64,000 bases of DNA. Origin: Hypomesus transpacificus (taxonomy: Eukaryota > Chordata > Actinopteri > Osmeriformes > Osmeridae). The stretch is taken from the NCBI RefSeq assembly GCF_021917145.1, contig NC_061078.1, forward strand, positions 1,450,248-1,514,247, given 5' to 3'. The position numbers and the translations under genes were made by a program. The notes beneath the pieces are model-generated. The model was not told where the DNA came from. It saw only the letters and a program-made list of their open reading frames with translations, and did not search any database. Below are positions 28,904-49,803 of the stretch, piece by piece (position 1 is the stretch's first letter; each line of letters begins with the position of its first letter).

Positions 28904-29830
28904 GGCGAAAAGGATGAGGAGAGAGAGACAGAGAGGGCGTGTTAGAGACACAGAGAGAGGGATTAAATCCTGTCATCTACAAATATTGACAGCGTTACAT
29001 TTGTATGCAGCCTGCCAGGTGACACAGCCTTCTGTACCTGCAGGATCCCTCCGCCAGTGCTCTGAGGGCTGTGGTGCAGGAAGAAGGAGGGCAGTCCGAG
29101 ACCTTTACACAACCAGTCCATCACATGCATCTCCAGCTCTGTGCAAGCTGGGCTGGAAGCCTGTCAGCCAAACATACATTACAACTACCTCCGACGAAGC
29201 CCTCGGCAAAATAACAGATTTCTTTTAGTATTTGAGTTTTAAGTAGGATAACGATAAAAGTTTGAGTCACAATCTGATTGTTACCCAGGTGAATCCAATA
29301 CAGTTGATGGCATCTGCCAGCATGTCTCCCAGCATGGATGGCCAGGATGTCAGGCTGGGATAGTAGGCATGCATGTGAGGGCTTTGCCAGTGAACCACCT
29401 GGTGTAAAAACAACCCACCATCCTCTTAGCACATACTGCTAACCATCAAGGCAATACGTAACTGTATGAAATACTCAGCAATACTGTTACTGTGTCTAAT
29501 TTTCCTGTTTGTGGTTGATCAAGAAGGCGACACTCACCCCAGGCATGATCACTCTCTCTATGTCGCGGAAGATGCTGTCCCAGTCTTCTGGCTCTGAGGG
29601 AGGGCTCTCTGGGATCAGCTCCCTCATGTATCCAGGACTGACATCAGGAGTCACCCTTCTCTCTCGGATGGAGCTAAGGTACTCTGTGATGTAGTCTACA
29701 AGCTCCTTAGCTGTGGACCAACGGAACAAACAAACACGCCAAACCTTCAGAATAAGAAACAACGAGAAAATGAAAAGAAACTTCACCTCATACGCGTATT
29801 ACCTCGGCGATTATAGTCCTCAGCTTGCAT
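25625..29830 (-). CDS. hdc: Histidine decarboxylase
   Basis: PLP-dependent enzyme that makes histamine from histidine in histaminergic neurons and mast-like cells. Twelve coding exons (minus strand): 29803-29830, 29538-29710, 29285-29398, 29038-29160, 28478-28618, 28122-28265, 27957-28023, 27618-27780, 27369-27459, 27178-27276, 26990-27091, 25625-26470; 696 codons before the stop, somewhat longer than human HDC (662). Group II decarboxylase features are clear: [20 protein letters not shown], the DAAYAG motif and the PLP lysine in [12 protein letters not shown] near residue 305. The large last exon encodes the variable C-terminal tail (cleaved off in mammals), with [13 protein letters not shown] resembling RSLSCNS in human HDC. 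Exon 1 is very short ([10 protein letters not shown]) and is the least certain exon. The C-terminus ends inside a minisatellite-like unit. Confidence 0.94.
26870..26916 (-). repeat. SINE/LINE tail fragment in hdc intron 11
   Basis: TTTAGTCATTTAGCAGACAC followed by CAGAGCGACTTAACAG is the reverse of the shared SINE/L2 tail; nothing more of the element is kept. Confidence 0.6.
28619..28901. repeat. (AG)n microsatellite abutting hdc exon 5
   Basis: About 280 bp of GA/GAGACA repeats. On the coding (minus) strand it is a CT-rich tract that runs right up to the CAG acceptor of exon 5 (28618), making an extreme polypyrimidine tract. Long Leu/Ser reading frames here are artefacts. Confidence 0.95.
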
Positions 29831-29923
29831 CCTTAAAATTCGAAGGTTCTGAGCTCTGAAGTACACTGACCTTGTACTGAGTAATAGTTGGGCAGCTGTG
29901 TGGTCTCTGAGGAGATCCCAGAG

Positions 29924-29930
29924 CTATATA
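29924..29930 (-). promoter_or_regulatory. Candidate TATA box of hdc
   Basis: On the minus strand the sequence reads CCACTTATATAGCTCTGG, about 95 bp upstream of the proposed start codon, which fits a short leader. This supports the assignment of the tiny first exon. Confidence 0.5.
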
Positions 29931-30454
29931 AGTGGAGGGATGCAGATCACGCCCTCACAGTGAATGACGTTCTATCAATGGAACAGAGCTATGTATTTGT
30001 TTCAATACAAAGCAAATAATCTCAAACTGAACCCTCGAAGTACGTCCCTGAGAATATTTGCAGCTGCCAGGGGGGTAGTATTGTTATAATCACAGCAACA
30101 CAGCCATATATCGTGGCACTAATACAACTAAAATATTGTTTGACATGAAACATGAAACCTTTCCTGTATGGAACACCTGACAATGACAACGCTGTTCCGT
30201 ATCCAAGTGATGAATAATATTTTGAACTTTGACATTAATCACAAAACTGCAACAGCAAGCATTTAGATGTGTACTGAAAAAACCCGGCTTCAATTCATTT
30301 AAATGTATTGTTTATTACTGACTAAGGGTCCAGACAAAAACAGCACACAGGATAAATTAAAAACACAATAAAGGATCAAGGTTTCAAAAAGGAGAACTGT
30401 CAAAGTCTTACAAGGGGACCACAGTAGCAATATCCACACATCTGGGATCGGAAG

Positions 30455-30560
30455 CAATAATAATAATAAGACTTTATTTATAAAGCACATTTCGTACAAG
30501 AATTGTAGTTCAAGGTGCTTTACATAAAATCAACAAAAACAAGAAGCAAGTGCAATACAT
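30455..30560. repeat. Degraded interspersed repeat (TTTATTTATAAAGCAC motif)
   Basis: The run AAGACTTTATTTATAAAGCA followed by CAAGGTGCTTTACATAAAAT resembles a motif that recurs in many fish genomes as part of dispersed repeats. The family is not identified. Confidence 0.4.
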
Positions 30561-31672
30561 GGAGAATAGTGCAGACAAAAACATGATAAAAATAATAGAT
30601 GTAATAAAAGTAATAAAACCCATCTGAGATCAAATTAGTCAAATGCTTTGGTAAAAAGTTTTTAAGCTGTCTTTTGCAATGCAAGCAATTAAACTTATAC
30701 ATCAACTTTCTTAAACCAGCTTGGAAGGGTTGACTCCTGCTGTAGCAAACATTTCCCTTGCACTCATACCATCTAGATATTTTAAGTAATATTCTCAAAA
30801 CATTGTTAAAAGCTACTTTTCTGTAGGCTTTTTTGTAGTGTGACTATGAAGCGCTGTACAATATTGTGCAGTAGAGTGTGCAGGTGGTCATGTGACAGTA
30901 ATTTGATAATATATTAAAGAGAAATGGCAAGGAAACTTACAGATATTGAGCAGGAAACCAGATACAGCGCCAAAAAGCAGATATAAAGCAGGAAAGCGGA
31001 TAAAAGCAAGATTAAGGAGTATATCAGTTGTCATCTCTTCTGATTACGAGCAGCCACTCATATGATACGTTTTGTACTTCAATATAGTTCGATGCAACGA
31101 TGTATGTAACCAATGACTGTAAAAAGAAGTATGTCACTAAAATAACAGACACGCCAGGCTATTATCAATAGAAAAAATACCAGTCTGACTGGAAGGATTT
31201 GTCAGGTCTACCGCCCGTAGTCACCTTCTCACTAATGAACCACCGTTTGGACAACACATAGAGGGAAACGTTCACAGTTTGTCACATCACACAAAAATTA
31301 CCCAGGTGAATATTCTGACTCATGGGTTAGCAGAAGTTTCACTAGAAAAAAAAAGTGTACATTTTTTATTTTGGGTCAAAATGTGAAAAATAACATACAA
31401 TGGAAATGTTCTTTGAAAACCCAAACTAAACATCCTGAAGAATGGATGCGTACGGTAAGTGACATCATGCTTTGATGATGCAGAAAGCCCTTAAGGGAGT
31501 GGTTGCAGACTACAGCTTTCATCTGGAGCCTGTTCAGTCAGTCCCTTTTGATTTGACCAATACAGAATATACTGTATTTAGTCCCCCAGCCAGACTGGAC
31601 CATAAAAGAATCGTGTTTCACAAGAATAAAAACTGCAATCAACTAATTTTCCCCCTGCTATCTGTCACGGAA

Positions 31673-32046
31673 ATTGTTATATTAATCAAACTAATCCTAC
31701 CAATTTATATTCTTACGGTTAGTTTTCTGAGACTGCTGGAACCTTTTGTACTATGAGTGTCTTGTTAGCCGCTGACTAGGCTGTAACTTGTCTAGGCTGT
31801 ATCTTTGTGTGCTGATAATATTAACAATATTGTTGTGTCCTGTTGTGTGTCCGTTGTTGCGGAACTCACCATCTTAGTATAAAAGGCCTTTCCTAGAGTG
31901 AGATATTTATTCTGAGCTTCACAGACTAGTAAGGTGCTCTGTGTCCTCTGAATCTCTTTCTGCAAAAAGATTATTTCAATAATACTTATACAATAAATAC
32001 TTACACAAAGACATTTGTCTTTGTTGATTCTCAGATTTCCACCACA
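31673..32046 (+). mobile_element. Possible solo LTR of an endogenous retrovirus
   Basis: The segment begins TGTCACGG and ends CCACCACA. It has a TATA box (TATAAAAGG at 31878-31886) and a downstream AATAAA near 31991, the order expected of U3, R and U5. No gag, pol or env sequence was recognised beside it and no clear target duplication was found, so it is best read as a possible solo LTR fossil of uncertain family. Confidence 0.35.
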
Positions 32047-33239
32047 AATCCCTTATAGTCCCAGCCCAGCCTACGGTGTGCTTCATCACTACCTCTTGCA
32101 TAAACAATTTACTCTCTCATAAGAGTGTATTTTAGGCACAAAGCAGTGACGTAGAAGTGGCTGACCGCTCAGTCCTATCACTTTCCAGCCTCTGTGACAG
32201 TGTTGACTCTCAGACCTGTGATGTTTGAGTTGTATGATTGTTATAATACAAACAACATAGAGAGGCGAAGTGTCTGTGTGGGTGGAGTTGGCGAGTGATA
32301 GCCAGTCTGGCTGCCGTTTGAAGCTGTAATATAAGGACCGCCACCTGCAAGCTTCCCACTCTGATCGACGTCTGTCTACCTGCTGGTATACACAGATGAC
32401 AAGTGGAAACCTATGACACGAAGATCCTCAGCAAACTGAAACCACGTTGTACCATCGCACTTAAGAGAAGCATGTATGTACATTATGATCATATTAGCAT
32501 CCGCAGTTGAGTTGCGTCATTACTGTTCACTTGGTAGTGTTGACCGATGACATGCGTGCTGTGTGACAGGCCCTCTAAGCACCAGCCCCACTGATAAACT
32601 AGGGTGAAGCAGATAGGATTGGATTTGTTTGGGAGTGGAGTGGATTGTCACTGTCAGTGCCCTAGGTCGGTGATAATCTGGTTCTGTGAGTAAACAAATG
32701 GAGGAGCTGTCAGTCTCTTCTTGCTTGTACCCAAGGCAATGTCCAGTGTGTTCTTGCAGAAGGAAACGTAAGCTGCAGTTTTGATAAGCATGTCCTTATC
32801 ATTGACATTTGCCTCATGCCCCAACAACAGAACACAACAGAGCTTGTGGATGCCTAACGTAAACAATAGGATAAGCTGGTGCCAGGAGGGAAAGTCAATG
32901 TTAAAATATACAACATATAACATGTATAAAAGTAGAAAATATTATTTAATAAAATCAACATCAGAATAGCGTTGTTCTTGTGGTTGATGACGGGGTTGTA
33001 GATTACACTATATCAATGTGACCATTGTGCTCGTAGAAAGTGTGTGTGTGGATGATGAAAGCAGAAGCAGGCTTAGTGGATAGGATTGGGGGAGGAAGCG
33101 TCAGAGAGAAGTAATGATTGAATGATTGATTACTAATGGAGGGCAGAGAGATGGGGGGGACGAAGACATCAAAGTCCGTCATTCATTTTGGCTCCCAGTG
33201 CCGTCATTCATGAATACTCACTTTAAATGCCTCAGCATA

Positions 33240-34200
33240 CTAACTGACAAGCTAGGATCGAGGCCTGCCTCACAGACATCTCTGCTTGGATGACCAAGCA
33301 CCACCTCCAGCTGAACCTCGCCAAAACAGAACTCCTCATCATGGATGACAAGCTCTCCCTCCCAGCCCACATTGCTGCGGTCTCCCAGTTGTGTAGATTC
33401 ACCCTCTACAACATCCGGAAGATCAGGAGATACCTGTCTGAGCATTCCACCCCGCATCTAGTCCAAGCGCTCGCTGCTCGCCGGTCTCCCAGCATGCGCA
33501 ACCCGCCCTCTCCAGAGGATTCAGAATACGTCGGCCTGTCCGCTCTTCAACCTACCCAGACGCTCCCATGTTACCCTGCTCCTTATCTCCCTCCACTGGC
33601 TTTCAATCATGGCCCGTATCAGATTCAAGACCCTGGTACTGACCTTCCGAGCGGTGAACGGGACAGCGCCCGACAACATCAAGTCTATGCTCCAGCATTA
33701 CACCCCCACCCGCTACCTACGGTCTTCTTCTGACAACCGTCTGGTGGTCCCACCGCTCAAGAGCGCCCAGTACCAACACAAGCTCTTCTCCTGTCTGGCC
33801 CCCCAGTGGTGGAATCAACTCCCCACCTCCATCAGGGACACTGACTGTCTCCCCACCTTCAAAAAAAAGGCTCAAGTTGCACTTGTTTCCGGAGTACAAC
33901 GGCACTAAGAAATGTTGGCTGGACCTGATGTGTCCTCCAGGATCACAATGACTCTTACTGAGAGACTTGTTGCTCTTGTTGGTTAATTATAGCTGACTTA
34001 AAACTATTGTACTTGCTGTGTAATATAATTTTGTTGCTTGCTTTTTTCCACAGGTAGACCTTAGCACTTTTCAAGGTTCATGTTGTTTAATTGTATCTTG
34101 TTTAACTACAAGCTCTAATGGTTCTTCCCTTTTGGACTTATTTAGTTTTTCACAATGTAGGCCTATGCTTCAAGTTTTGGTTATCCGAAATGTATCACAC
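33240..34200 (+). mobile_element. L2-type LINE fragment, 3' end
   Basis: Two overlapping frames (33290-33733 and 33609-33908) give peptides typical of the C-terminal end of L2/CR1-group reverse transcriptases: LYNIRKIRRYLSEHSTPHLV, then FRAVNGTAPDNIKSML, LRSSSDNRLVVPPLKS and WWNQLPTSIRDTDCLPTFKK. The frame shifts between them, so the element is dead. It is followed by the 3' tail also seen at 3285, 21319 and 40116. The 5' part, with the endonuclease and most of the reverse transcriptase, is missing. Confidence 0.85.
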
Positions 34201-35454
34201 CGTATCATTGTCCTGGTGGTCAAAACATGCGACCAGCCTCCTCCCCACTTCAGTAGAGACCTGGGTATCAAACCCTAAACAAAATGACAACAGAACATTT
34301 GGCTGAACTCATCGTCACTGAGGAACGGAGCCAGAACAGGCTCCTGGTTAGGCTAACATCAAAACCACAGCACATTCTCACAAAATTTAAAACAGCCGTC
34401 TAGATCATGTTTACAATGAGGACGGTGACACTTTCCGGACTCTCTCACAGTGACAGCATATTGAGGGTGAAATAATCATCTACTTTGTGGGCTATTAAGC
34501 ATTGAGTATTGTGTTGGTCTCGTATCATGTTAAGTAGTGAACTAAATAGTGTAACACATTAAGATAGGCCATCATTATAAAGCCGTTGATTTTCTGGTTC
34601 AACAATCTTTTGATAAAAAAAAACAGTCCCGACCAAAGCCTGCTCTGGTATCAAGGGGAAACATGTTCGTTATTTTACTAAACTTAATGAAATATTTCAA
34701 AATAGGAATCCCCGCCTACGCGGCGCACCTTTTGATGCAAATCCACCGTACACTGTGTCTGCGTTGTAAAGCTCCGAACGAATACGCCCCCTGGACTTCT
34801 TCCGGGAATCGAGAATCAGCTGTCAAAAAAACAAAACAACTGTTTTGTTCGTGGTAGGTCTAATTTCTAACATTAAATCAAGCACTTTTGTCATCGGTTT
34901 TTGGTAGATTCACAGTTCAGCACAAATTATTATACTTTTAGTTAACAATCAATTTTATGTAGTTCGTATATGATTGTTGGTGGTGGCAAACAGATCGTTG
35001 TGCTGGAGTTGTGGTCGGCTAGCTTACGTTAACGTAGACTACCTAGCTAGCTAACAAGCGTGAGCATAGCTAGCAGTGCTTGTGCTAGCAAGCTAAATTG
35101 CGTTACACTAGTAGCCACCTAGTTAACTAGCTAGCTAGTGCTGTGTTAACAACGCTGCGGTCCTACACTTACTAGATCGCTTCTGGTGGCTGATATATCC
35201 TGGTTGTATAACTAGTTAAGCTACAGTTTGCTTGATGTTGGACGTGCTGCTGCTAGCCAGCTAGGTTATCTGTATCGTATGTCAATCGATATCGTTAAAT
35301 GATGACGTTTTAAATAGGTAAGTATAATTATCTCTGGCGAGTTAATAAAAATATATTGGACTGTTTTTAGGTTGTTCAAAGGCCGAATGGGTTGCTGTAG
35401 AGTTGCCAGCTAATGTAACTAGCAACGTTTTAATTGATCTTTCTGCTTTCCCAG

Positions 35455-35522
35455 ATACTCACACGGGGCATGTGTACATTACGTAGTGCTACCCGTGAGC
35501 GTTAATTTAAATACCCGACAAG
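35455..35522 (+). promoter_or_regulatory. usp8: usp8 5' untranslated exon segment
   Basis: A good acceptor (CTGCTTTCCCAG) precedes 35455, and the start codon follows 68 bases later, suggesting that the coding exon begins with a short leader spliced to an upstream non-coding exon. Inference only. Confidence 0.4.
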
Positions 35523-44355
<8,833 letters not shown>

Positions 44356-45204
44356 AGCACCAGGGGGGACATGGGCACCCCAGAAGACTCGACTTACTGA
44401 GCCAGCGCTGCTCTGAGCAACAAGCTGCTTTCTGCTTACAGCTCTGACATAGGACCCGGTGAGAAGACTTGCAGACTTGCAGAGAGGACGAAAGTGTGCG
44501 TGTGTGAGTGCGTGTGCAAGAGTGAGTGTGCGTTGTTGTGTTTGTGAGAGTGTGGGTGTGTGAGCTCGCGTGAAAAGAGTGTGTGAGAGTTAGACATGTG
44601 CTGGGATGTGTATTCCAGCATGCCTCTGAGAGAGAGAGAGAGACAGACAGAGGGAGGGACGGACGGAGAGAGGGACTGACAAACAGACAGTTGGGGAGAG
44701 ACAGAGATGTAGACACAGTCTGAAACTAGATGATTCCATAGCTGTTAAAACGTGTCTATTTAAATTACTGACAGTAGAGAAAAGTACCTTTAACACACAC
44801 ATACACACTGCTGCCAGACTAATACTACAGAATAAGATGCATACCAAGACTAGAACCCAAACTTCACCGCCATCAAAGTTGTCGTAGAGCTGAGATCCAC
44901 GTTAAATACTGTCTCACGGTTCTGTCTCAAACTCTGTCAATTTTGACGGCATCCTTGTTTAACAGACATCGCTTTTGCGTGTGAATAGACCATATTGAAT
45001 CGTTGGCAGAGATTGTTGTCAGATGTACATAGCGACTGCTGACCTTGCACATTAAACATGTACAAACTGCAGATGAAGAGGATGCCTGTTTATTTATAAA
45101 GTGACCAAATTCTTTCATTTTTTCCTTAAATTTTGGGGTCGAGTCATGACTAACCATTGGATTTGAGAAATGTTATTCATAGCAAAATTCCTGTCATCTG
45201 ATCA

Positions 45205-45210
45205 AATAAA
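45205..45210 (+). promoter_or_regulatory. Candidate poly(A) signal of usp8
   Basis: AATAAA in ATCAAATAAAAGATAAAC, 850 bp after the stop codon; no earlier plus-strand AATAAA stands out. Confidence 0.45.
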
Positions 45211-46088
45211 AGATAAACACTGACCTCTAGTGTTTTGCACAGGCTACTTTATGGCATTCTGTTGATGTAATTTGGATTTAAGAGATGGGCTCTCCTTATT
45301 AGGCTGGTCAGATAGTTCTAACGTAACATTCTTTGGAAATCTAATTGATGTGCTTCCTTGATATGCAACATTTTAAAGTGGTTTCTAAACTAATGTGTGA
45401 CTTGTACTCGGTCACTTCGATTCTGAACAGAACTATAATTAAAACTGTTCTTTGTTAACCAGCTTAAACTCTAAATCAATTTGTGAGTTGGTGATGAGTT
45501 TCAGCTGTCAAACACAATACTTAATTAACACAGTAATTGAGTATACACCATAAGACAAAGGTAATTTTGGCAATTCGGTTACTGAGAGTCTTATACTCTG
45601 GAAATACGGTTTTGTAACTGGTACGTGACCTGACCAAATTTTTGGGGGGTGAAGAAATATTACAGTGAATCTGTTAGGGGTACAAGGCAGTGAGCTTGTT
45701 CATTAATATGATTGTGTGCCGTTGTCATGAATGACCTTATGAGCCAAATGGTTTAACCTTCCTTAACCGGAGGAAGCAGAAATGATACTCATGACACTAT
45801 GAGCCTCTTATGTCTCTGAATAATATTTCCTGGTCTAGCATGGCATTGGCATTTTGGCATACAGTATATACAGCGTTTATTTTCTTTTATGTTGATTTAA
45901 TTTCTATGTTAATGCTCTCTTTCATGTATAGCACTTGTATTAACCTCAAACTCATAAACATAAATATTATGTACCATTTATTAAAAGGCTCAAAACAAAA
46001 TGATACTAGTGTTGTCATATTTTCCATACAAATAGTGTATCAATATAAATTCCATGACATATTTGGGTAGTTATATTTTCCATTGAGA

Positions 46089-46094
46089 TTTATT
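46089..46094 (-). promoter_or_regulatory. Candidate poly(A) signal of usp50
   Basis: Minus-strand AATAAA 316 bp after the usp50 stop codon. It is a motif match only, in an AT-rich area. Confidence 0.3.
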
Positions 46095-46409
46095 CTGAAA
46101 TGACAAAACCACCAGAACACTAATTCATCACATGGTTCTCTGACAGAAAGGTTTGACATAGAGCCTGTGCCATGGATAATTAACACTCGATTGAGGGGTT
46201 TAATCAGATTGGTTAGAAAGGTCCAACTATAACCATAACTCCAGGTATGACAGTTAACAAATGAATATACTACCTACAACCCTAAGCACCCATGGTTGCT
46301 GTCAGACACTGGGACGTTTCCACTAAGAGGGCATCTGGATTGCTGGTCTGTTTTGGTTTGGATCCCAGCAGGTAAATCAGAGCCCAGAGATGTGGATGTT
46401 GGGGTAAGG

Positions 46410-48532
46410 TTACAGTCCGGGGACGTCGGGCCTGGTGAAGGGCCTGCGGCTGTACAGCAGGATGTAGGTGTTGGGGGACTGGACCAGGAAGTCCTGGATC
46501 TCTGTGACAGTTGTGTCATCAAACCGGTGCCAGGCATGGGACAAGGTGCTGTGGCACAGAGCTGTGTAGTGACCCATGTCCAGATCCCCTGTGTGGTTCT
46601 GAGGAGCAAATATACAATACAGACACACTTCACCCGAAATGTAAACTGGTGTGTGACTGTTAGTGTGTGAGTACTCACCACCACAGCATACAGGGAATAG
46701 CTGGTGTAGAGTGCTGACGGAGAGGTCAAGAATGGAGACAAGTCCAGATTGTCCATTGAGAAGAGGACGTTAGTCCTTAACTTTTTCTTTTCTGTCCCAT
46801 GGCAACCAAAACTGTAAGTACATTATGATTATGATGAGAGACAGACATTCAAGTGAACTTAATGCAACCAAGATTTTAAGACGCTATACTATTCTGTGGC
46901 TGTTGTGTTTGGGTACAATGTTGTTGTTTATCACACTTGTTTAGCGAATGTTGTTGTTTAGCTCTACACCCACCGCTTGAGGTGAAGCATGAGGATCTCT
47001 GGAGGTTTGGATAGAGTGGTTATTACTGCTGTATCTCTCTTGATCCCACACTCTGTACACAGCTTCTGGTCTCCACCTGTCAGAGTGCTCTGTTGGAAGA
47101 ACAGAGACAAGCAGTCCTGCAGAATGGACACAAGACACAAGGAGAGTTAGGGGCAGGGTCATGTAAATATAGTCAGGGTTATTAAAGGATAGTTCTGGTC
47201 AGGGAAAGTACAAAATGATCAAGGTCAAGGTTACAAAAGGATAGTTTGCTTTCTCTGATCAACTCCAGTTTTTAAGTCCAGATTATAGTCAGAAATAGTT
47301 TAAATTCTGTCAAACGAGCAGTTGGTATTATCACTGCCTGTACTCTGCCAGAGGCAGGTTAGGGTTAGCCAATAATGAGATTACAGCTATATGTGACATA
47401 GTAAAGTTAGCCCAACAATTGAAATGCCAGTACTATGGTCTGCACCCTATCTCACACAGTGATAAACAAGTACATTTCTTATCTGAAGACAGCTTAACCC
47501 ACACCTGAAGAGAGCACTTGTACACATCTGCAGGCATGGGCAGGGACAGTATGGTGAAGACTTGGTTGCTCTGCCCCTGCTGGTCACAGCGCATGCACAG
47601 TGTCACATAACTCAGCTGTCCCTCAAACAGACGTGTGATGATGGTGGACTCCCCACCAGGGGACTTCCTGCCATGACGGCTGGAGAAGCGTGTCGCTCCC
47701 TTCTGCAGGACAGAGACACAAAAACTTACACCGCCACACACGTGATGAGTCGCCGCCGGCTTGAGTGAGGCCGTGTCTACCTTTTTGAGGTCGTCGTGGA
47801 GGGCGTTCAGCAGGAACAGCAGCAGCTCCTGAGCATCCTGCTGGGAGTGATTGTTGAACTGAGGGTGGAGAGAACTCACCATGGACCTCAAATCCCCTGG
47901 GACGTAGCTGGGGCTCTGGCCCAGCCACACCTCCTCCAGCAGGGTCACAAATACCCTCACAACCATGCTCTCGTGCCTGGATGAAAGGAAGGAGAGAGAG
48001 ATGCACAGACCACCGTGTTTTAGCTAATATTCTTCAGTTAGGGGTGATAAAATGATACTTTGTGGTTGCTATGTCACAGAAAGATAGAGACACGACACAA
48101 ACCCACACACTTGGATCCGTCTTACTTGGCCAGCTCGGTTTGTGTGTGGCGGCTGAGAAGGTATTCCACCAGGGGAACAGTCGAGCAGAGACACTGTAGA
48201 ACAGCATTCATGTAGCAGGAATTTCCTGAATTTATCAGTCCACACACTCCAGCTTTCCTGCTCATTGGCACACCCCACAGAGAGCTGGCCCCCTCCTCCT
48301 CCATGCACATCACCAGATCACGACTGCTCTGGCCCAAACTGCAGAGCCAATCAAGACACAAGACAGTTTTGAGAGAGTAAGAGAGGAGGTTTAGCTGAAA
48401 AAAGGGGCAAGACATCTACCCTGTGTCTGGTCTCTCTTTGGAAGGTGCAAATGAAGGTACACCTCCCAGGTCAGAGAACAACTTTGTCAGTCTCCCTTCC
48501 ATGCCAGTGAGGCCCGACAGAAGCCTGGGCAT
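46410..48532 (-). CDS. usp50: Ubiquitin-specific peptidase 50-like
   Basis: Compact USP-family protein, related to the catalytic core of USP8. Seven coding exons (minus strand): 48420-48532, 48126-48338, 47781-47976, 47505-47702, 46974-47116, 46679-46811, 46410-46598; 394 codons before the stop. The Cys box [18 protein letters not shown], the [19 protein letters not shown] block, CxxC pairs ([20 protein letters not shown]) and the His box [17 protein letters not shown] are all present, with FDDTTV near the end. The Cys and His residues are therefore in place here, whereas the activity of mammalian USP50 is doubtful. Exons of 143 and 133 bp match usp8 exons 17 and 18 exactly, supporting origin by duplication with inversion. 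The start ([15 protein letters not shown]) is the first ATG in a short first exon; the N-terminus is the least certain part. Confidence 0.9.
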
Positions 48533-49803
48533 TAAGCCATTAACTCAATGCCCAGGAGAGGAGCTCATAAACCAGGCCGCCACGGCAGGTGAGCACGGCT
48601 GAGGAAGGCATCAGAAACTGGCTAAGGACCAACACGTGTCAGAGAAGAGGAAAGAGATCTGTGCTACACAACCACTGTTTGTTTCTAAACAACCTCAGAG
48701 CAGTTCTCAAGCTAAAATACATTCTCTGACCCACCTGAGCACTTGCTGTGAAGATAAAATCACCCATGTGCTTCTTCAGTGTGTGACTGCAGCTAAAAGA
48801 ACTGTGTCGTGGCAACCTGTCAACACTGACACGTTTAGTGATCACAAAGGGACCATCTAGGGTTTTACCATGTGTTTTTTTGTGTGTGTTTTTATTTAAT
48901 ACTTAGTGAATCGCGATTGTGTGAATAAAATGTATATTCAAACTGCCAGCAGAAAGTGCAGGCAAAAAAATCTAAAATAAAAATGAGAATACATGATGTC
49001 AGCATTTTGAAAGCAATTCAATGTGCTGCTTCAGTCGAGTGAAACTCAACATACCTCCCATCATCATCATCCATCTTGCTGCATGTGCTGGTATGAGTCT
49101 CCGCTTTGATGACACCAGGTGGTCTTTATGATATCATACTGTAGTATTTGAAGGTCAGAACCATCTGTTAGAACTAATCGGAGGTTCTGTTGCAGGCACA
49201 ATGACATCATGCACTGACATCACAGCATCTAAAAACTGATCTCACAGTATCTTGTCTTTTTAAATAATCTCAGTTAACTGTAACTATAATTATAAAACAA
49301 CAACTTATGTTCTTACTCTAATTCTAATATGACCAAACGACACCCTACTAACCCTGACCCAACCATAACATGATGCCTGACCAAAAATTATTCATTGGGA
49401 ATATATTTTATCGGGGAAAATTTGGAAAAACACTCGGACTCAACATTGTAAGAAGATATATATATATTTTTTTGTATTTTGAATAAAATTGAATTGCATT
49501 TAACCTCGGTCCCTAACGCAACAGATTGTCACATTGATGTCGAACGTTTACTATGAAATCAACTTGACCTTGGTTATGATTTATAGGCTATTCCCATAGA
49601 GTTAATAGGGCTATTCCATGTGAAGTCTGATGGAGTTACATTTTGTATGAGACCACCTTACCTGCGGAGGGCAGCAAACGCTGTTAAGCATCTAGTTTGT
49701 CTAAAAGGAAAACAAGAGGAAGAAGCCTTGCTTGTAGTCTGCCGGAAGAAAAAGAAAACAAACAGCTTGCGTCTTTTATTATTTTACGGATGTCTTTGAG
49801 AAA
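48533..49803. other. Divergent intergenic region usp50 / pex16
   Basis: It should hold both promoters. The sequence is AT-rich, with no TATA box that I would defend and no repeat family I can name. Bases close to the pex16 start (49660-49800) look like its leader. Confidence 0.45.

Larger units (their letters stand above)
29831..35454. other. Gene-poor region between hdc and usp8
   Basis: No gene is recognisable. It contains the hdc promoter, a fish repeat fragment near 30455-30560, a possible retroviral LTR (31673-32046), promoter-like sequence near 32150-32460 of unknown role, an L2 LINE fragment (33240-34200), and the usp8 promoter area rich in AGCTAGC-type words (34980-35260). A GT after GTTTTGTTCGTG near 34856 could be the donor of a non-coding first exon of usp8. 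Confidence 0.5.
44356..46409. other. usp8 3' region and usp8/usp50 convergent spacer
   Basis: The first 850 bp are probably usp8 3' untranslated region with GT- and GA-rich tracts (44490-44700) and a poly(A) signal at 45205. The rest (45240-46409) is AT-rich with no recognisable gene; a minus-strand AATAAA at 46089-46094 could serve usp50. Confidence 0.5.

Noticed and set aside
28376-28976. Long Leu/Ser-rich reading frames on the minus strand
   Set aside because: They run through the (AG)n microsatellite; only the hdc exon 5 part (28478-28618) is real coding sequence.
31472-31756. 94-residue open frame
   Set aside because: No similarity recognised, ends in a hydrophobic AT-driven stretch, and overlaps the start of the possible LTR.
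33290-33908. Two overlapping open frames that might be a host gene
   Set aside because: The peptides match the C-terminal end of L2-type reverse transcriptases, and the LINE tail follows; it is a dead LINE copy.
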